Source of the DNA: an uncultured Paracoccaceae bacterium
Lineage (GTDB): Bacteria; Pseudomonadota; Alphaproteobacteria; Rhodobacterales; Rhodobacteraceae
Length of the DNA stretch: 33,628 bases
Assembly (NCBI GenBank): GCA_937863185.1
Contig: CALMEG010000036.1
Span: forward strand, 1-33,628
Reading direction: 5' to 3'
Under the pieces are notes generated by a model that worked only from the letters and a program-made list of their open reading frames with translations, was not told where the DNA came from and did not search any database. How positions within the stretch are numbered: position 1 is the stretch's first letter; every line of letters starts with the position of its first letter. A program made the translations under genes and the position numbers. This document shows positions 21,371 through 28,969 of the stretch, in pieces.

Positions 21371-21401
21371 ATATCCGATTCGAGACCTGAAAGGAAAGAA
21401 A

Positions 21402-22265
21402 ATGACGACCTATCTCGTGACCGGCGCATCGGGACAGCTCGGGCAACATGTGGTGGCGCATCTGCGCAGCCTCGTTCCTGCCGATGACATTATCGCACTT
21501 GTGCGTTCGGACGAGGCCCGCGCAGCTTACGACGCCAGTGGAATTCCGACCCGTCAAGGCGATTACGAAGACCTGCAGAGTTTGCGCGCGGCGTTCGCGG
21601 GCGTCGATCGCGTTCTTCTGATCTCCTCCTCCGAAGTCGGCAAACGTGCCGCGCAGCACAAGAACGTTCTGGATGCGGCGAAGGATGCAGGTGTGGGTTT
21701 TGTCGCCTACACTTCAATCCTCAATGCCGATACGGGCGGCATGGCCCTTGCCGAGGAACATCTTGCAACCGAGACGGCCCTGCGGGAAAGCGGCCTTCCG
21801 CACGCGATCCTGCGCAACGGCTGGTATTCGGAGAATATTGCCGGCACCGCGGCGCAAGCAATCGGAATGGGCAAGCATTTCGGCGCCGCGGGCGATGGCC
21901 GCTTCGCCACGGCGGCGCGGCAGGACTATGCCCAGGCTGCGGCCGTGGTGCTTGCCGGGACGGGCCATGAAGGGAAGACCTATGAACTTGGAGGCGACGA
22001 AGATTTCAGCCTTGCGGAATACGCCGCGCTTCTGAGTGAGATCTCCGGCAAGGATGTGGTCTATGTCGATCTCGATGAGGCCGGATATGCATCCGCACTG
22101 GTCGGCGCCGGCCTGCCCGAAGGTTTTGCCGCGATTCTGGCCGACAGCGATGCGAAAGCTGCGCAGGGGGCGCTTGCAACCCAACGCCGCGATCTTCACC
22201 AGTTGATCGGACGTTCCACGACGCCCATGCGTGCGACGTTGAAGGCAACCCTTGCCCGTGGCTAA
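21402..22265 (+). CDS. NmrA-like NAD(P)-binding oxidoreductase, QorB/YtfG type
   Basis: 287 residues with AAAGGAAAG before the ATG. The Rossmann motif TGASGQLGQHV is at residues 8-18. The YTSILNAD stretch near 105, LRNGWYSEN near 140 and DYAQAAAVVLAG near 180 match the QOR2 (YtfG) group, which reduces quinones with NADPH. E. coli ytfG is likewise divergent from ytfH, an HxlR regulator, which supports the assignment. It is a soluble cytoplasmic enzyme, probably for quinone or aldehyde detoxification. Confidence 0.9.
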   Translation: MTTYLVTGASGQLGQHVVAHLRSLVPADDIIALVRSDEARAAYDASGIPTRQGDYEDLQSLRAAFAGVDRVLLISSSEVGKRAAQHKNVLDAAKDAGVGFVAYTSILNADTGGMALAEEHLATETALRESGLPHAILRNGWYSENIAGTAAQAIGMGKHFGAAGDGRFATAARQDYAQAAAVVLAGTGHEGKTYELGGDEDFSLAEYAALLSEISGKDVVYVDLDEAGYASALVGAGLPEGFAAILADSDAKAAQGALATQRRDLHQLIGRSTTPMRATLKATLARG

Positions 22266-22273
22266 ACAAAATG

Positions 22274-22303
22274 AGGGCGGTCGCCGCGTTGCGGCCGCCC
22301 TTT
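22274..22303. terminator. Bidirectional terminator between convergent genes
   Basis: AGGGCGGTCGC (22274-22284) and GCGGCCGCCCT (22291-22301) form an 11-bp stem with one G-U pair and a 6-nt loop, followed by TTT. It sits 9 bp after the reductase stop and 14 bp before the LysR gene end, so it can serve both strands. AACAAAA on its left gives U residues for the minus strand. Confidence 0.75.
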
Positions 22304-22316
22304 GCCCTGCCAATGG

Positions 22317-23213
22317 TCACAGAACGTCCGCCTGCCGGATATCCTCGACCGCGAAATCAATCAGCGCGCGAACCTTGCGCGGTAGAGTGCGGCCCTCAAG
22401 GTAGACGGCACTGAGCTGCGCGGACAGCCCCTCGAATTCGTCCATCACCGGGACAAGACTACCGGCCTCAAGCGCATCCAGAAGTGCAAAGCGGGGGGCG
22501 TAGCAGATGCCGAGGCCCGCTGCCGCCAGCTCGACTGCGGCCCGCGCCGAATTGACCTGAAAACGTCCCTGAACCTCGACAACACTCTCGGCACCGCCCC
22601 TGTGGAACACCCAGCGGCGCGGTGCACGGCGATTGGTGTCGAGGATGCAGGCGTGGTGGATCAGATCCTCCGGCCTCGCAGGGGCACCATGGGCTGCGAG
22701 ATAGGCCGGACTTGCGACTACGACAGAGCGTATCTCTCCGAGTTTGCGTGATTTCAGGGAAAGCATGTTCGATTGCCCGATGCGGAAGGCCAGGTCTATC
22801 CCCTCGCTCGCAAGGTCGACGAACCCGTCATGCAGGCGCAGATCGAAGGTCAGGCCGGGGTTCTTCGCGGCAAACCGGCCCAGCATGCCGCCGACATGGG
22901 TTTCGCCGAAGGTCACCGGTGCCGAGATGCGGATGACACCTGTGAACCCGCGGGAACCTTCCGAGACCTCGGCCAGCATATCGTCGAGATCGTCCAGAAG
23001 CGCGGGCGCACGGGCCAAAAGATCCTCGCCTGCCGGGGTCAGGCCGACCTTGCGTGTGGTGCGTTGGAACAGGCGCACACCAAGGCGCCTTTCCAGTTCC
23101 GCGACATATTTCGAGGTCAGCCTGTTCGACACGCCGATCTGATCTGCGGCGGCGGTGAACGATCCGGTCTTGGCTGTTGCCACAAAGGCCCTGAGCTCGT
23201 CGGTAAGGTCCAT
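22317..23213 (-). CDS. LysR-family transcriptional regulator
   Basis: 298 residues, the standard length. The N-terminal helix-turn-helix is clear (LRAFVATAKTGSFTAAADQIGVSNRLTSKYVAELERRLGVRLFQRTTRKVGLTPAGE), and a ligand-binding domain follows from about residue 90. It is closest in style to the aldehyde/quinone-responsive group with YhaJ and PA-type activators. It diverges from four genes for an F420-like reductase, DoxX, an extradiol dioxygenase and a glutathionyl-hydroquinone reductase. In E. coli the LysR protein YhaJ controls the DoxX-family gene yqjF next to yqjG, so this regulator probably activates the neighbours in response to quinone-like compounds. Confidence 0.93.
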   Translation of the reverse strand: MDLTDELRAFVATAKTGSFTAAADQIGVSNRLTSKYVAELERRLGVRLFQRTTRKVGLTPAGEDLLARAPALLDDLDDMLAEVSEGSRGFTGVIRISAPVTFGETHVGGMLGRFAAKNPGLTFDLRLHDGFVDLASEGIDLAFRIGQSNMLSLKSRKLGEIRSVVVASPAYLAAHGAPARPEDLIHHACILDTNRRAPRRWVFHRGGAESVVEVQGRFQVNSARAAVELAAAGLGICYAPRFALLDALEAGSLVPVMDEFEGLSAQLSAVYLEGRTLPRKVRALIDFAVEDIRQADVL

Positions 23214-23232
23214 GGCGCTAAATTAAGAATAA

Positions 23233-23248
23233 TATGAAGATTGTCATA
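23233..23248. promoter_or_regulatory. Candidate LysR binding site
   Basis: TATGA-AGATTG-TCATA is a perfect 5-bp dyad in an AT-rich stretch (about 23217-23256) within the 127-bp divergent region, 20 bp from the LysR start. Its symmetry and place suit autoregulation and divergent activation, though it does not match T-N11-A exactly. Confidence 0.45.
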
Positions 23249-23340
23249 CTTTAAATTCGCCATTTTGTTGGTGATCTGCAAGCCCTAATTTGACGGCAGG
23301 AAAACAAGCAGCCGCATCGGGCGGCACGAAAGGAACCGCA

Positions 23341-23916
23341 ATGAAAATCGCAATCATCGGAAATGGAAACGTGGGTGGCGGATTGGCGAATGCGCTGTCG
23401 CGTGCCGGACATGACGCCACGGCCTACGGGAAGGACGCCGATCTTTCCGCTGCGGTCGCCGCCGCCGAGGTGGTCATCCTTGCCACGCCTTTCGGTACGG
23501 CCGAAGACCTTGCCGGCAAGGCAAGCTTCGACGGAAAGACGGTTGTCGACGTGTCCAACCCCATCACTGCCGATTTCTCGGGGCTTCTGGTCGGCCATGA
23601 TACCTCGGCCGCAGAAACCATCGGGGCGCAGCTGCCCGGGGCCCGCGTCGTCAAGGCCTTCAATACCGTTTTCGCCCAGCACTACGCAACGGATCTCAAG
23701 ATCGCCGGAACGCCGATCCAGACCTTCGTTGCCGCCGATGACGAGGTGGCGCGGGACACTGTCATGGCACTGGCCGCCGACATGGGGCTTGAGCCCGTCA
23801 ATGCCGGGCCGCTCAGGAATGCCCGCTACCTCGAGCCGCTTGGCTTCATGAACATCCAGTTCGGCTATGTTCTGGGCCTCGGCGTTGCAATCGCTCCGAA
23901 ATGGCAAATTGCCTGA
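23341..23916 (+). CDS. NADP-dependent F420 oxidoreductase-like (NAD-binding) protein
   Basis: I chose ATG 23341, with AAAGGAA 7 nt upstream; the product begins MKIAIIGNGNVGGGLANAL, a Rossmann GxGxxG right at the N-terminus as the family requires. 191 residues. VVILATPFGTAEDLA and VDVSNPIT, then GARVVKAFNTVFA, are hallmarks of the COG2085 reductase group that includes F420-dependent NADP reductase. Such proteins in bacteria without F420 are presumed NADP-linked reductases of unknown substrate. First gene of the LysR-controlled set; DoxX follows 21 bp later. Confidence 0.88.
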   Translation: MKIAIIGNGNVGGGLANALSRAGHDATAYGKDADLSAAVAAAEVVILATPFGTAEDLAGKASFDGKTVVDVSNPITADFSGLLVGHDTSAAETIGAQLPGARVVKAFNTVFAQHYATDLKIAGTPIQTFVAADDEVARDTVMALAADMGLEPVNAGPLRNARYLEPLGFMNIQFGYVLGLGVAIAPKWQIA

Positions 23917-23937
23917 TCTAACGAAAGGATCCCTGTC

Positions 23938-24360
23938 ATGACCACGCATAGCAAGACCGACTACGCCGCGACGCTGCTTCGCATTTCCAGCGGTGTGCTG
24001 TTTCTGGCCCATGGGCTGCTCAAGGTGAATGTCTTCACCATCGCGGGCACCGTCGGCTATTTCGAAAGCCTCGGCCTGCCGGGCCTGTTCGCCTACCTGA
24101 CCATCGCCGCGGAAATCGGTGGCGGCCTTGCGCTTATCCTTGGTGTCGCGGTTCGGCTGGTCTCGCTGGCGCTTATCCCCGTCCTGCTGGGCGCGACCTG
24201 GGTGCATTCGGCGAACGGCTGGCTGTTCTCGGGCGAGGGCGGCGGCTGGGAATTCCCGCTGTTTTGGACCGTCGCACAAGTGGTCATCGCCCTTCTGGGC
24301 GCGGGGGCCTTTGCGCTGCGTATCCCGGTTCTGCAACGCGCGCTTGGCCAATTCGCCTGA
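23938..24360 (+). CDS. DoxX-family membrane protein
   Basis: 140 residues with GAAAGGATCC before the ATG. Four hydrophobic segments (about 12-32, 48-68, 73-90, 103-125) give the usual four-helix DoxX fold. LLRISSGVLFLAHGLLKVNVFT at the start and AEIGGGLALILGVAVRL in the middle are typical; compare YqjF/YphA. These inner-membrane proteins appear in quinone, thiol or aromatic stress sets. It lies between a reductase and a dioxygenase under the divergent LysR regulator. Confidence 0.92.
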   Translation: MTTHSKTDYAATLLRISSGVLFLAHGLLKVNVFTIAGTVGYFESLGLPGLFAYLTIAAEIGGGLALILGVAVRLVSLALIPVLLGATWVHSANGWLFSGEGGGWEFPLFWTVAQVVIALLGAGAFALRIPVLQRALGQFA

Positions 24361-24446
24361 CGGCCGCAAACTCCTGCGAACGCAGCGCCGGGCAGATGTT
24401 CCGGCGCTGCGGGCTGCGTCCCGGATATCCATGAAAGGCAACAGAC

Positions 24447-25277
24447 ATGCCCACCCCCCGCACGCTGAACGATCTCAAAGCCGGTCTGTCCACCTCTGAC
24501 CGGATGCCGCTGGTCTTCCTGGGCCATGGCAGCCCGATGAACGCGATCGAGGATACCCGGTTCAGCCGGGCCTGGAGCGAACTTGGCAAGACCCTGCCGC
24601 GTCCGAAGGCGATCCTTGTCGTTTCGGCCCATTGGATGACCCGCGGCACGACACTGGTCGATGTCTCGGATATGCCCCGGACGATCCATGATTTCTACGG
24701 CTTTCCAGACGCGCTTTTTGCACAGCGCTATCCGGCCCCTGGCAATCCTGCGCTTGCCCGCGAAGTGGTGTCGCTGCTGGCCAGCCATCATGCCGAGGAA
24801 GATGACAGCTGGGGGCTCGATCACGGTGCCTGGACTGTCCTGAAATACCTCTATCCGGGCGCCGATGTTCCGGTCTTTCAGGTCTCGATCGACATGACCC
24901 GCGGGCTCGATTACCAGCTGGAGATCGGCAAGACCCTGTCCGAGCTGCGGGATCGAGGGGTTCTGATTCTTGGTTCCGGAAATGTCGTCCATAACCTGGG
25001 CGCGGTCAGGTGGGGGGCCAATAGCGCTCCGCATGATTTCGCGCTGGAATTCGACACGCTCTTCGCGGACCGGCTGACGGATCGAAACTTCGCCGCGCTT
25101 GCCGACCGGGACGGGTTGGGATCACTGCTACACATTGCCCACCCGACCGTCGACCACTACTTGCCCGCGTTGACCATCGCCGGGGCGTCCGACGGGCGCG
25201 ACGAGTTGACTTTCATGACCGACAGCATCGACCTTGGGTCGATTTCCATGCGGTCTTTCGTGTTTCACGCCACCTGA
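24447..25277 (+). CDS. DODA-type (YgiD-like) extradiol ring-cleavage dioxygenase
   Basis: 276 residues. GHGSPMNAIED at the start is diagnostic of the 4,5-DOPA dioxygenase extradiol group (LigB superfamily). Candidate metal and catalytic His are His27 (GHGSP), His62 (SAHW), His182 (GNVVHN) and His237 (HPTVDHYLP), with His126 (LDHGAW) and His232 also conserved-looking. GAAAGGCAACAGAC precedes the ATG. The enzyme would open a catechol-type ring using Fe or Zn and oxygen. It stands 86 bp after doxX and 11 bp before the hydroquinone reductase, so catechols or quinols are the likely common substrates. Confidence 0.92.
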   Translation: MPTPRTLNDLKAGLSTSDRMPLVFLGHGSPMNAIEDTRFSRAWSELGKTLPRPKAILVVSAHWMTRGTTLVDVSDMPRTIHDFYGFPDALFAQRYPAPGNPALAREVVSLLASHHAEEDDSWGLDHGAWTVLKYLYPGADVPVFQVSIDMTRGLDYQLEIGKTLSELRDRGVLILGSGNVVHNLGAVRWGANSAPHDFALEFDTLFADRLTDRNFAALADRDGLGSLLHIAHPTVDHYLPALTIAGASDGRDELTFMTDSIDLGSISMRSFVFHAT

Positions 25278-25288
25278 GGAGAGAAAAC

Positions 25289-26248
25289 ATGCTTGTTGAC
25301 GGAAAATGGGTCGAAAGCTGGCAGCCGGTTCAGACGGCCGACAAGAAGGGCCGCTTTGTGCGCCAGGTGTCCAGTTTCCGCAACTGGATCACGCCTGACG
25401 GCAGCGCGGGGCCAACCGGCGAGGGCGGCTTCGAGGCCGAGGCAGGGCGGTACCGCCTTTACGTCGCGCTGATCTGCCCATGGGCCTCGCGCGCGCTGAT
25501 CGCGCGCAGGCTCAAGGGGCTTGAAGGTCTGATCCAGGTAACGGTGGTCAACCCGGTCATGTCGGATCAGGGCTGGCAGTTCGGCGGCTATGATGGTGCC
25601 GACGAAGACCCGCTGTTCGGTGCCGCCTACCTGCACGAGATCTATACAAGGGCTGATCCGCATTTTACGGGGCGCGCCACTGTGCCCGTGCTTTGGGACA
25701 TGAAGCGGAACGTCATGGTGAACAACGAAAGTGCCGATATAGTGCGCATGTTCGACACCGCCTTCGAGGCCCTGGCCCCGTCGGAGTATCGGCTCTATCC
25801 GCAGGACCGGGCGGCCGAGATCGACACCCTGAATGCCGAGATCTACGACCGGCTGAACAATGGCGTTTACAAGTCAGGGTTCGCCAGTTCGCAAGAAGCA
25901 TATGATGAGGCGGTCGAGGGTGTTTTCCATATGCTCGACAAGCTGGAAGAACGTCTGAGCGGTGATTACCTGTTCGGTGACAGCTTGACCGAGACGGACA
26001 TCCGCACCTTCGTCACCTTGATCCGCTTCGATGCCGCTTATCACGGCCTCTTCAAGACCAATCGCCGCCAGATAGCCGACTATCCGCGCCTCTCGGCCTA
26101 TATGAGGCGGGTTTTCATGCTGCCCGGCGTTCGAGAGACGGTAAACATGGACCACATCACGCGGGGGTATTACGCGATCAAGGCGCTGAACCCGACACGC
26201 ATCCGGCCTGTCGGTCCGGACCATATCGCAAAGCTTCTTGATCCATGA
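25289..26248 (+). CDS. yqjG: Glutathionyl-hydroquinone reductase
   Basis: 319 residues with AGGAGAGAAA before the ATG. The active-site motif CPWASR puts the catalytic Cys at 63, matching Cys63 of E. coli YqjG. The family's ITPDGSAGPTGEGGF lies before it, with PVLWDMKRNVMVNNES for glutathione binding and a C-terminal helical GST domain with SLTETDIRTFVTLIRFD. It removes glutathione from glutathionyl-hydroquinones to give free hydroquinones, in the cytoplasm. With DoxX and the dioxygenase it completes a quinone/catechol-handling operon. The 88-bp gap to the convergent exporter gene holds only a weak TTGCC/GGCAA pairing. Confidence 0.95.
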   Translation: MLVDGKWVESWQPVQTADKKGRFVRQVSSFRNWITPDGSAGPTGEGGFEAEAGRYRLYVALICPWASRALIARRLKGLEGLIQVTVVNPVMSDQGWQFGGYDGADEDPLFGAAYLHEIYTRADPHFTGRATVPVLWDMKRNVMVNNESADIVRMFDTAFEALAPSEYRLYPQDRAAEIDTLNAEIYDRLNNGVYKSGFASSQEAYDEAVEGVFHMLDKLEERLSGDYLFGDSLTETDIRTFVTLIRFDAAYHGLFKTNRRQIADYPRLSAYMRRVFMLPGVRETVNMDHITRGYYAIKALNPTRIRPVGPDHIAKLLDP

Positions 26249-26336
26249 CCGCGGGGGCTGTGGCCGAACCCGGACAGCATCGGTCACGGACCCCATTGCC
26301 TTGTTGCCGAGGGCAAAAGGTTTCGTGCAATGGCCG

Positions 26337-27086
26337 TCAGGCCAGGAAGAACAGCACCGTCATGATCGCGCCGACCGCGGTCACGAAATGGCGCAGCAGG
26401 TCGGTCCTGACGATCTTGCGGCTTTGGCGCGCGCCGAGATATCCGCCCAGCATCGCGCCCACGACCATGACGGCGGCCTGTTCCCACGCGATCAGCCCCG
26501 CCGTGATGAAGGTCAGGACCGAAATCACCGACAGCACGGCCGACAGCAGGTTCTTCAACCCGTTCATCCCGTGCAGGTTCACATAGCCCAAGAGGCCGAA
26601 ACTGGCGAGCAGCACGATCCCCAGCCCGCCGTTGAAATACCCCCCGTAGATCGACACGGCCAGGATGACCACCGCCGAAAGGGCCGGGCCGATGCTGTGG
26701 CCCGCGTCGCGGCGTAACAGCCGCAACAGTCCCGGGCCGGCGGCGAAAAGGACGGTCGCGGCCAGCAGAAGCCACGGCACCACCCACATGAAGACCTCGC
26801 CCGGCGTGACGATCAGCAGCAGTGCCCCCAGCAATCCCCCCGCCGCGGTGATGGCCACGATCGCGCGCAGCCCAAGGCGCCCTTCGGCGCGAATGTCGTG
26901 CCGGAAGGCCCAGGCACTGCTGACATAGCCGGGCAGGGCGATGAAGGTGGCCGTCGCATTCGCGCTGACCGGCGGAACGCCGACATAGATCAGCGCGGGC
27001 AGGCTGAGGAAGGTGCCGCCCCCGGCAATCGCGTTCAGCACGCCGGCCAGGAAACTTGCGGCAACAAGCAGCACCATGTCGAACAT
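26337..27086 (-). CDS. TauE/SafE-family membrane transporter
   Basis: Started at ATG 27086 with AGGGAG 8 nt upstream; the longer frame to 27188 is a polar, proline-rich leader and overlaps the GntR start. 249 residues with about eight hydrophobic segments. LLVAASFLAGVLNAIAGGGTFLSLPALIYVGVPPVSANATAT is the TauE/SafE signature, repeated in part in the second half (VSIYGGYFNGGLGIVLLASFGLLG). The family exports sulfite, sulfoacetate or other small organic anions. It diverges from a FadR-type GntR regulator, its probable controller. Substrate unknown. Confidence 0.92.
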   Translation of the reverse strand: MFDMVLLVAASFLAGVLNAIAGGGTFLSLPALIYVGVPPVSANATATFIALPGYVSSAWAFRHDIRAEGRLGLRAIVAITAAGGLLGALLLIVTPGEVFMWVVPWLLLAATVLFAAGPGLLRLLRRDAGHSIGPALSAVVILAVSIYGGYFNGGLGIVLLASFGLLGYVNLHGMNGLKNLLSAVLSVISVLTFITAGLIAWEQAAVMVVGAMLGGYLGARQSRKIVRTDLLRHFVTAVGAIMTVLFFLA

Positions 27087-27138
27087 CGTCTTTCTCCCTG
27101 ACTCTGGGGCAACCGGGTTTCCTGTTGCACGGGGCGGG

Positions 27139-27159
27139 ATTGGTCTGCAAATTGGTCTG
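27139..27159. promoter_or_regulatory. Tandem direct repeat in the TauE/GntR promoter region
   Basis: ATTGGTCTG occurs twice with a 12-bp period (27139-27147, 27151-27159), in the 87-bp divergent region, 15 bp before the GntR start. It may be the operator for the GntR protein, though FadR-type sites are normally palindromic (TGGTNNNACCA-like). Confidence 0.45.
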
Positions 27160-27173
27160 GGTTTCGGGGCAGG

Positions 27174-27860
27174 ATGCACGGAATGCACGACGATCTTTCA
27201 GCACGGCTGCGCCACTTGCTTGCGGGGATGGCGCCTGACCACGGCGACCGGCTGCCGCCCGAGCGTGAACTGGCCCGCCAGCTTGGATGCAGCCGCGAAA
27301 CCCTGCGCAAGTGGCTGGCCGTGCTGGAGCGGGAGGGTGAGATCTGGCGCCATGTCGGACAGGGCACCTTTCGCGGCACGCGGCCACCCCACCTGCCGGT
27401 GCGCGATGCGATCCTTGTCGATGGCGCGACCCCGCCCGATGTGATGCGCGCGCGGCTGCTCTTGGAACCGAAGGTGGCGGCCGAGGCCGCGCGCCGCGCC
27501 GCAGCCCCCGATATCGCGCTGCTGCGCGACCGGGTGGCCGCCGGACGGGCCGCCCGAGACCGCGCCGCATGCGAGCAGGCAGACGACAGGTTTCACCAGG
27601 CCATCGCGGGCATCGCGCGCAACCCGATCCTGATCGGGTTCCTGAGCTATCTTTCGGGCGCCCGCCGCCGCGCCGCCTGGCAGCGCGAGTGGGACCGGAC
27701 CTATCGCCGCATCGGGGCCGACGAATTCCGCACGATCCACAGCGCCCAGCACGACTGCATCGTGGATGCGATCGCGGCGGGCGATGCAAGCGGGGCCGAA
27801 ATCGCCATGGCGACCCATCTGGAAACGATCGACAAGGCGATGTCCGGCGGCGGGGCGTAG
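27174..27860 (+). CDS. GntR-family transcriptional regulator, FadR subfamily (FCD domain)
   Basis: 228 residues from ATG 27174; ATG 27183 is an equally good start, with AGGA 8 nt upstream. The winged helix (GDRLPPERELARQLGCSRETLRKWLAVLEREGEIWRHVGQGTF) is standard. The all-helical FCD domain follows, with metal-site residues in ADDRFHQAI and HSAQHDCIVDAI and a last His in MATHLE. FCD regulators bind small organic acids. It diverges from the TauE/SafE exporter, so it likely controls export or uptake of an organic anion. A strong terminator follows 14 bp after the stop. Confidence 0.92.
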   Translation: MHGMHDDLSARLRHLLAGMAPDHGDRLPPERELARQLGCSRETLRKWLAVLEREGEIWRHVGQGTFRGTRPPHLPVRDAILVDGATPPDVMRARLLLEPKVAAEAARRAAAPDIALLRDRVAAGRAARDRAACEQADDRFHQAIAGIARNPILIGFLSYLSGARRRAAWQREWDRTYRRIGADEFRTIHSAQHDCIVDAIAAGDASGAEIAMATHLETIDKAMSGGGA

Positions 27861-27874
27861 CGCCTGACGGGGAA

Positions 27875-27903
27875 GGGCGGGGCGGTGCAAACCCGCCCCG
27901 CCC
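27875..27903. terminator. Bidirectional terminator between GntR gene and the ABC operon
   Basis: GGGCGGGGCGG (27875-27885) and CCGCCCCGCCC (27893-27903) form a perfect 11-bp all-GC stem with a 7-nt loop. It fills the 51-bp gap between two convergent gene ends. No U-tract is present, but the position leaves little doubt. Confidence 0.7.
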
Positions 27904-27911
27904 GACCGGGA

Positions 27912-28895
27912 TTATTCGGCGTCGCCGGCCTTGGGCAGTTCGGCCCAGGCCGCCAGGAAGGCGTCACGCGATGCCGCGGCTTCGGCCTCGTCGACGGGGA
28001 ACACCGCCACGGCCGACAGTTCGGGCAAGCCGACATGCTCGGACACCGTGATGTCCGCGCGGCTGGGGCGCCGGAACGCCGCCTTGAGAAGCGCGATCTG
28101 CGCATCCTGCGACAGAAGCGTGTCGATCGTCTTCTGCGCGGTTTCGCCCGCGGGGGCGCCCTTGATCAGGCCCGAGAACTCGACGGTCTGGAAGGTGCCT
28201 TCCGAGGGGTAGGCCAGCGAAAGCTCGGTCTGGCCGCCGTCGATATAGGCGTAGCTGTTCGTCTCGAAGGTTAGGCCCACGGCATATTCGCCCATCGCCA
28301 CGCCCTTGGGCACCGCCGAGGACGACCCGCTTGTCACCACATTCGCAACGACGGCCTTGTAGGTCTGTTCGTCGAGCAGCTTCGAAAGCCCCCAGGCGAT
28401 GGTGTAGCCGGTGGAGCTGTTGGCCGGGTCGGGCATGATCACGCGGCCTTTCCAGACCGGATCGGCCAGCTCGGCCCAGCTTGTCGGGGCGGTGGCGCCG
28501 TCCAGCAGGTCGGTGTTCACCATGATCGTGACAAGGTGGATATTGGTCGGCTGGAACAGGTCGCCCGGATAGCGCAGCGCCTCGGGGATGGCGGCCAGTT
28601 CGGGCGAGGCATAGGCCTCGAACAGCGCCTCGAACGCGCCAAGCGTATTGGCCGAGGAGGACCAGAACACATCGCCCTGCACGTTGCCCTGTTCGGCCTC
28701 GATCCGGCGCAGAAGGACGCCGCTGCCCCCGGTGATGACGCCCAGATCAGTGTCGAGCGCGCCCTTGACCGCAGCCTGCACGGCCTCGTAGGCGGGAACG
28801 GGGTTCGAGGTATAGAGCACCGGGTCCTGGGCCAGGGCGGGGCCCGCGGCAAGGCCGAGGCCAAGGGCCAGGCCGGCAATTGGATTGTATTTCAT
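27912..28895 (-). CDS. ABC transporter substrate-binding protein, AfuA/FbpA-like
   Basis: Start at ATG 28895 with AGAGGAA 7 nt upstream; a signal peptide follows (MKYNPIAGLALGLGLAAGPALAQ). 327 residues. The fold markers are VLYTSNPVPAYEAVQAAVKG, TGGSGVLLRRIEAEQGNVQGDVFWSS and PDPANSSTGYT. The consecutive Tyr pair that holds iron in FbpA is missing. AfuA of Actinobacillus, once called ferric-binding, transports hexose phosphates. With an IMPase-family phosphatase and a DeoR regulator in the same locus, a phosphorylated sugar or polyol is the better guess. It is unusually the last gene of the operon. Confidence 0.9.
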   Translation of the reverse strand: MKYNPIAGLALGLGLAAGPALAQDPVLYTSNPVPAYEAVQAAVKGALDTDLGVITGGSGVLLRRIEAEQGNVQGDVFWSSSANTLGAFEALFEAYASPELAAIPEALRYPGDLFQPTNIHLVTIMVNTDLLDGATAPTSWAELADPVWKGRVIMPDPANSSTGYTIAWGLSKLLDEQTYKAVVANVVTSGSSSAVPKGVAMGEYAVGLTFETNSYAYIDGGQTELSLAYPSEGTFQTVEFSGLIKGAPAGETAQKTIDTLLSQDAQIALLKAAFRRPSRADITVSEHVGLPELSAVAVFPVDEAEAAASRDAFLAAWAELPKAGDAE

Positions 28896-28939
28896 GTCAG
28901 TTCCTCTCTCTGTTGTATTCTCTTGGTTTTTCCGGGGGG

Positions 28940-28957
28940 CGGCCCGTTTCCGGGCCG
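28940..28957 (-). promoter_or_regulatory. Intercistronic hairpin before the SBP gene
   Basis: On the minus strand CGGCCCG-GAAA-CGGGCCG is a perfect 7-bp stem with a GNRA loop, 12 bp after the permease stop and 44 bp before the SBP start. It could mark an RNA-processing point letting the SBP message persist. Confidence 0.45.
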
Positions 28958-28969
28958 TGGGCGGCATCG

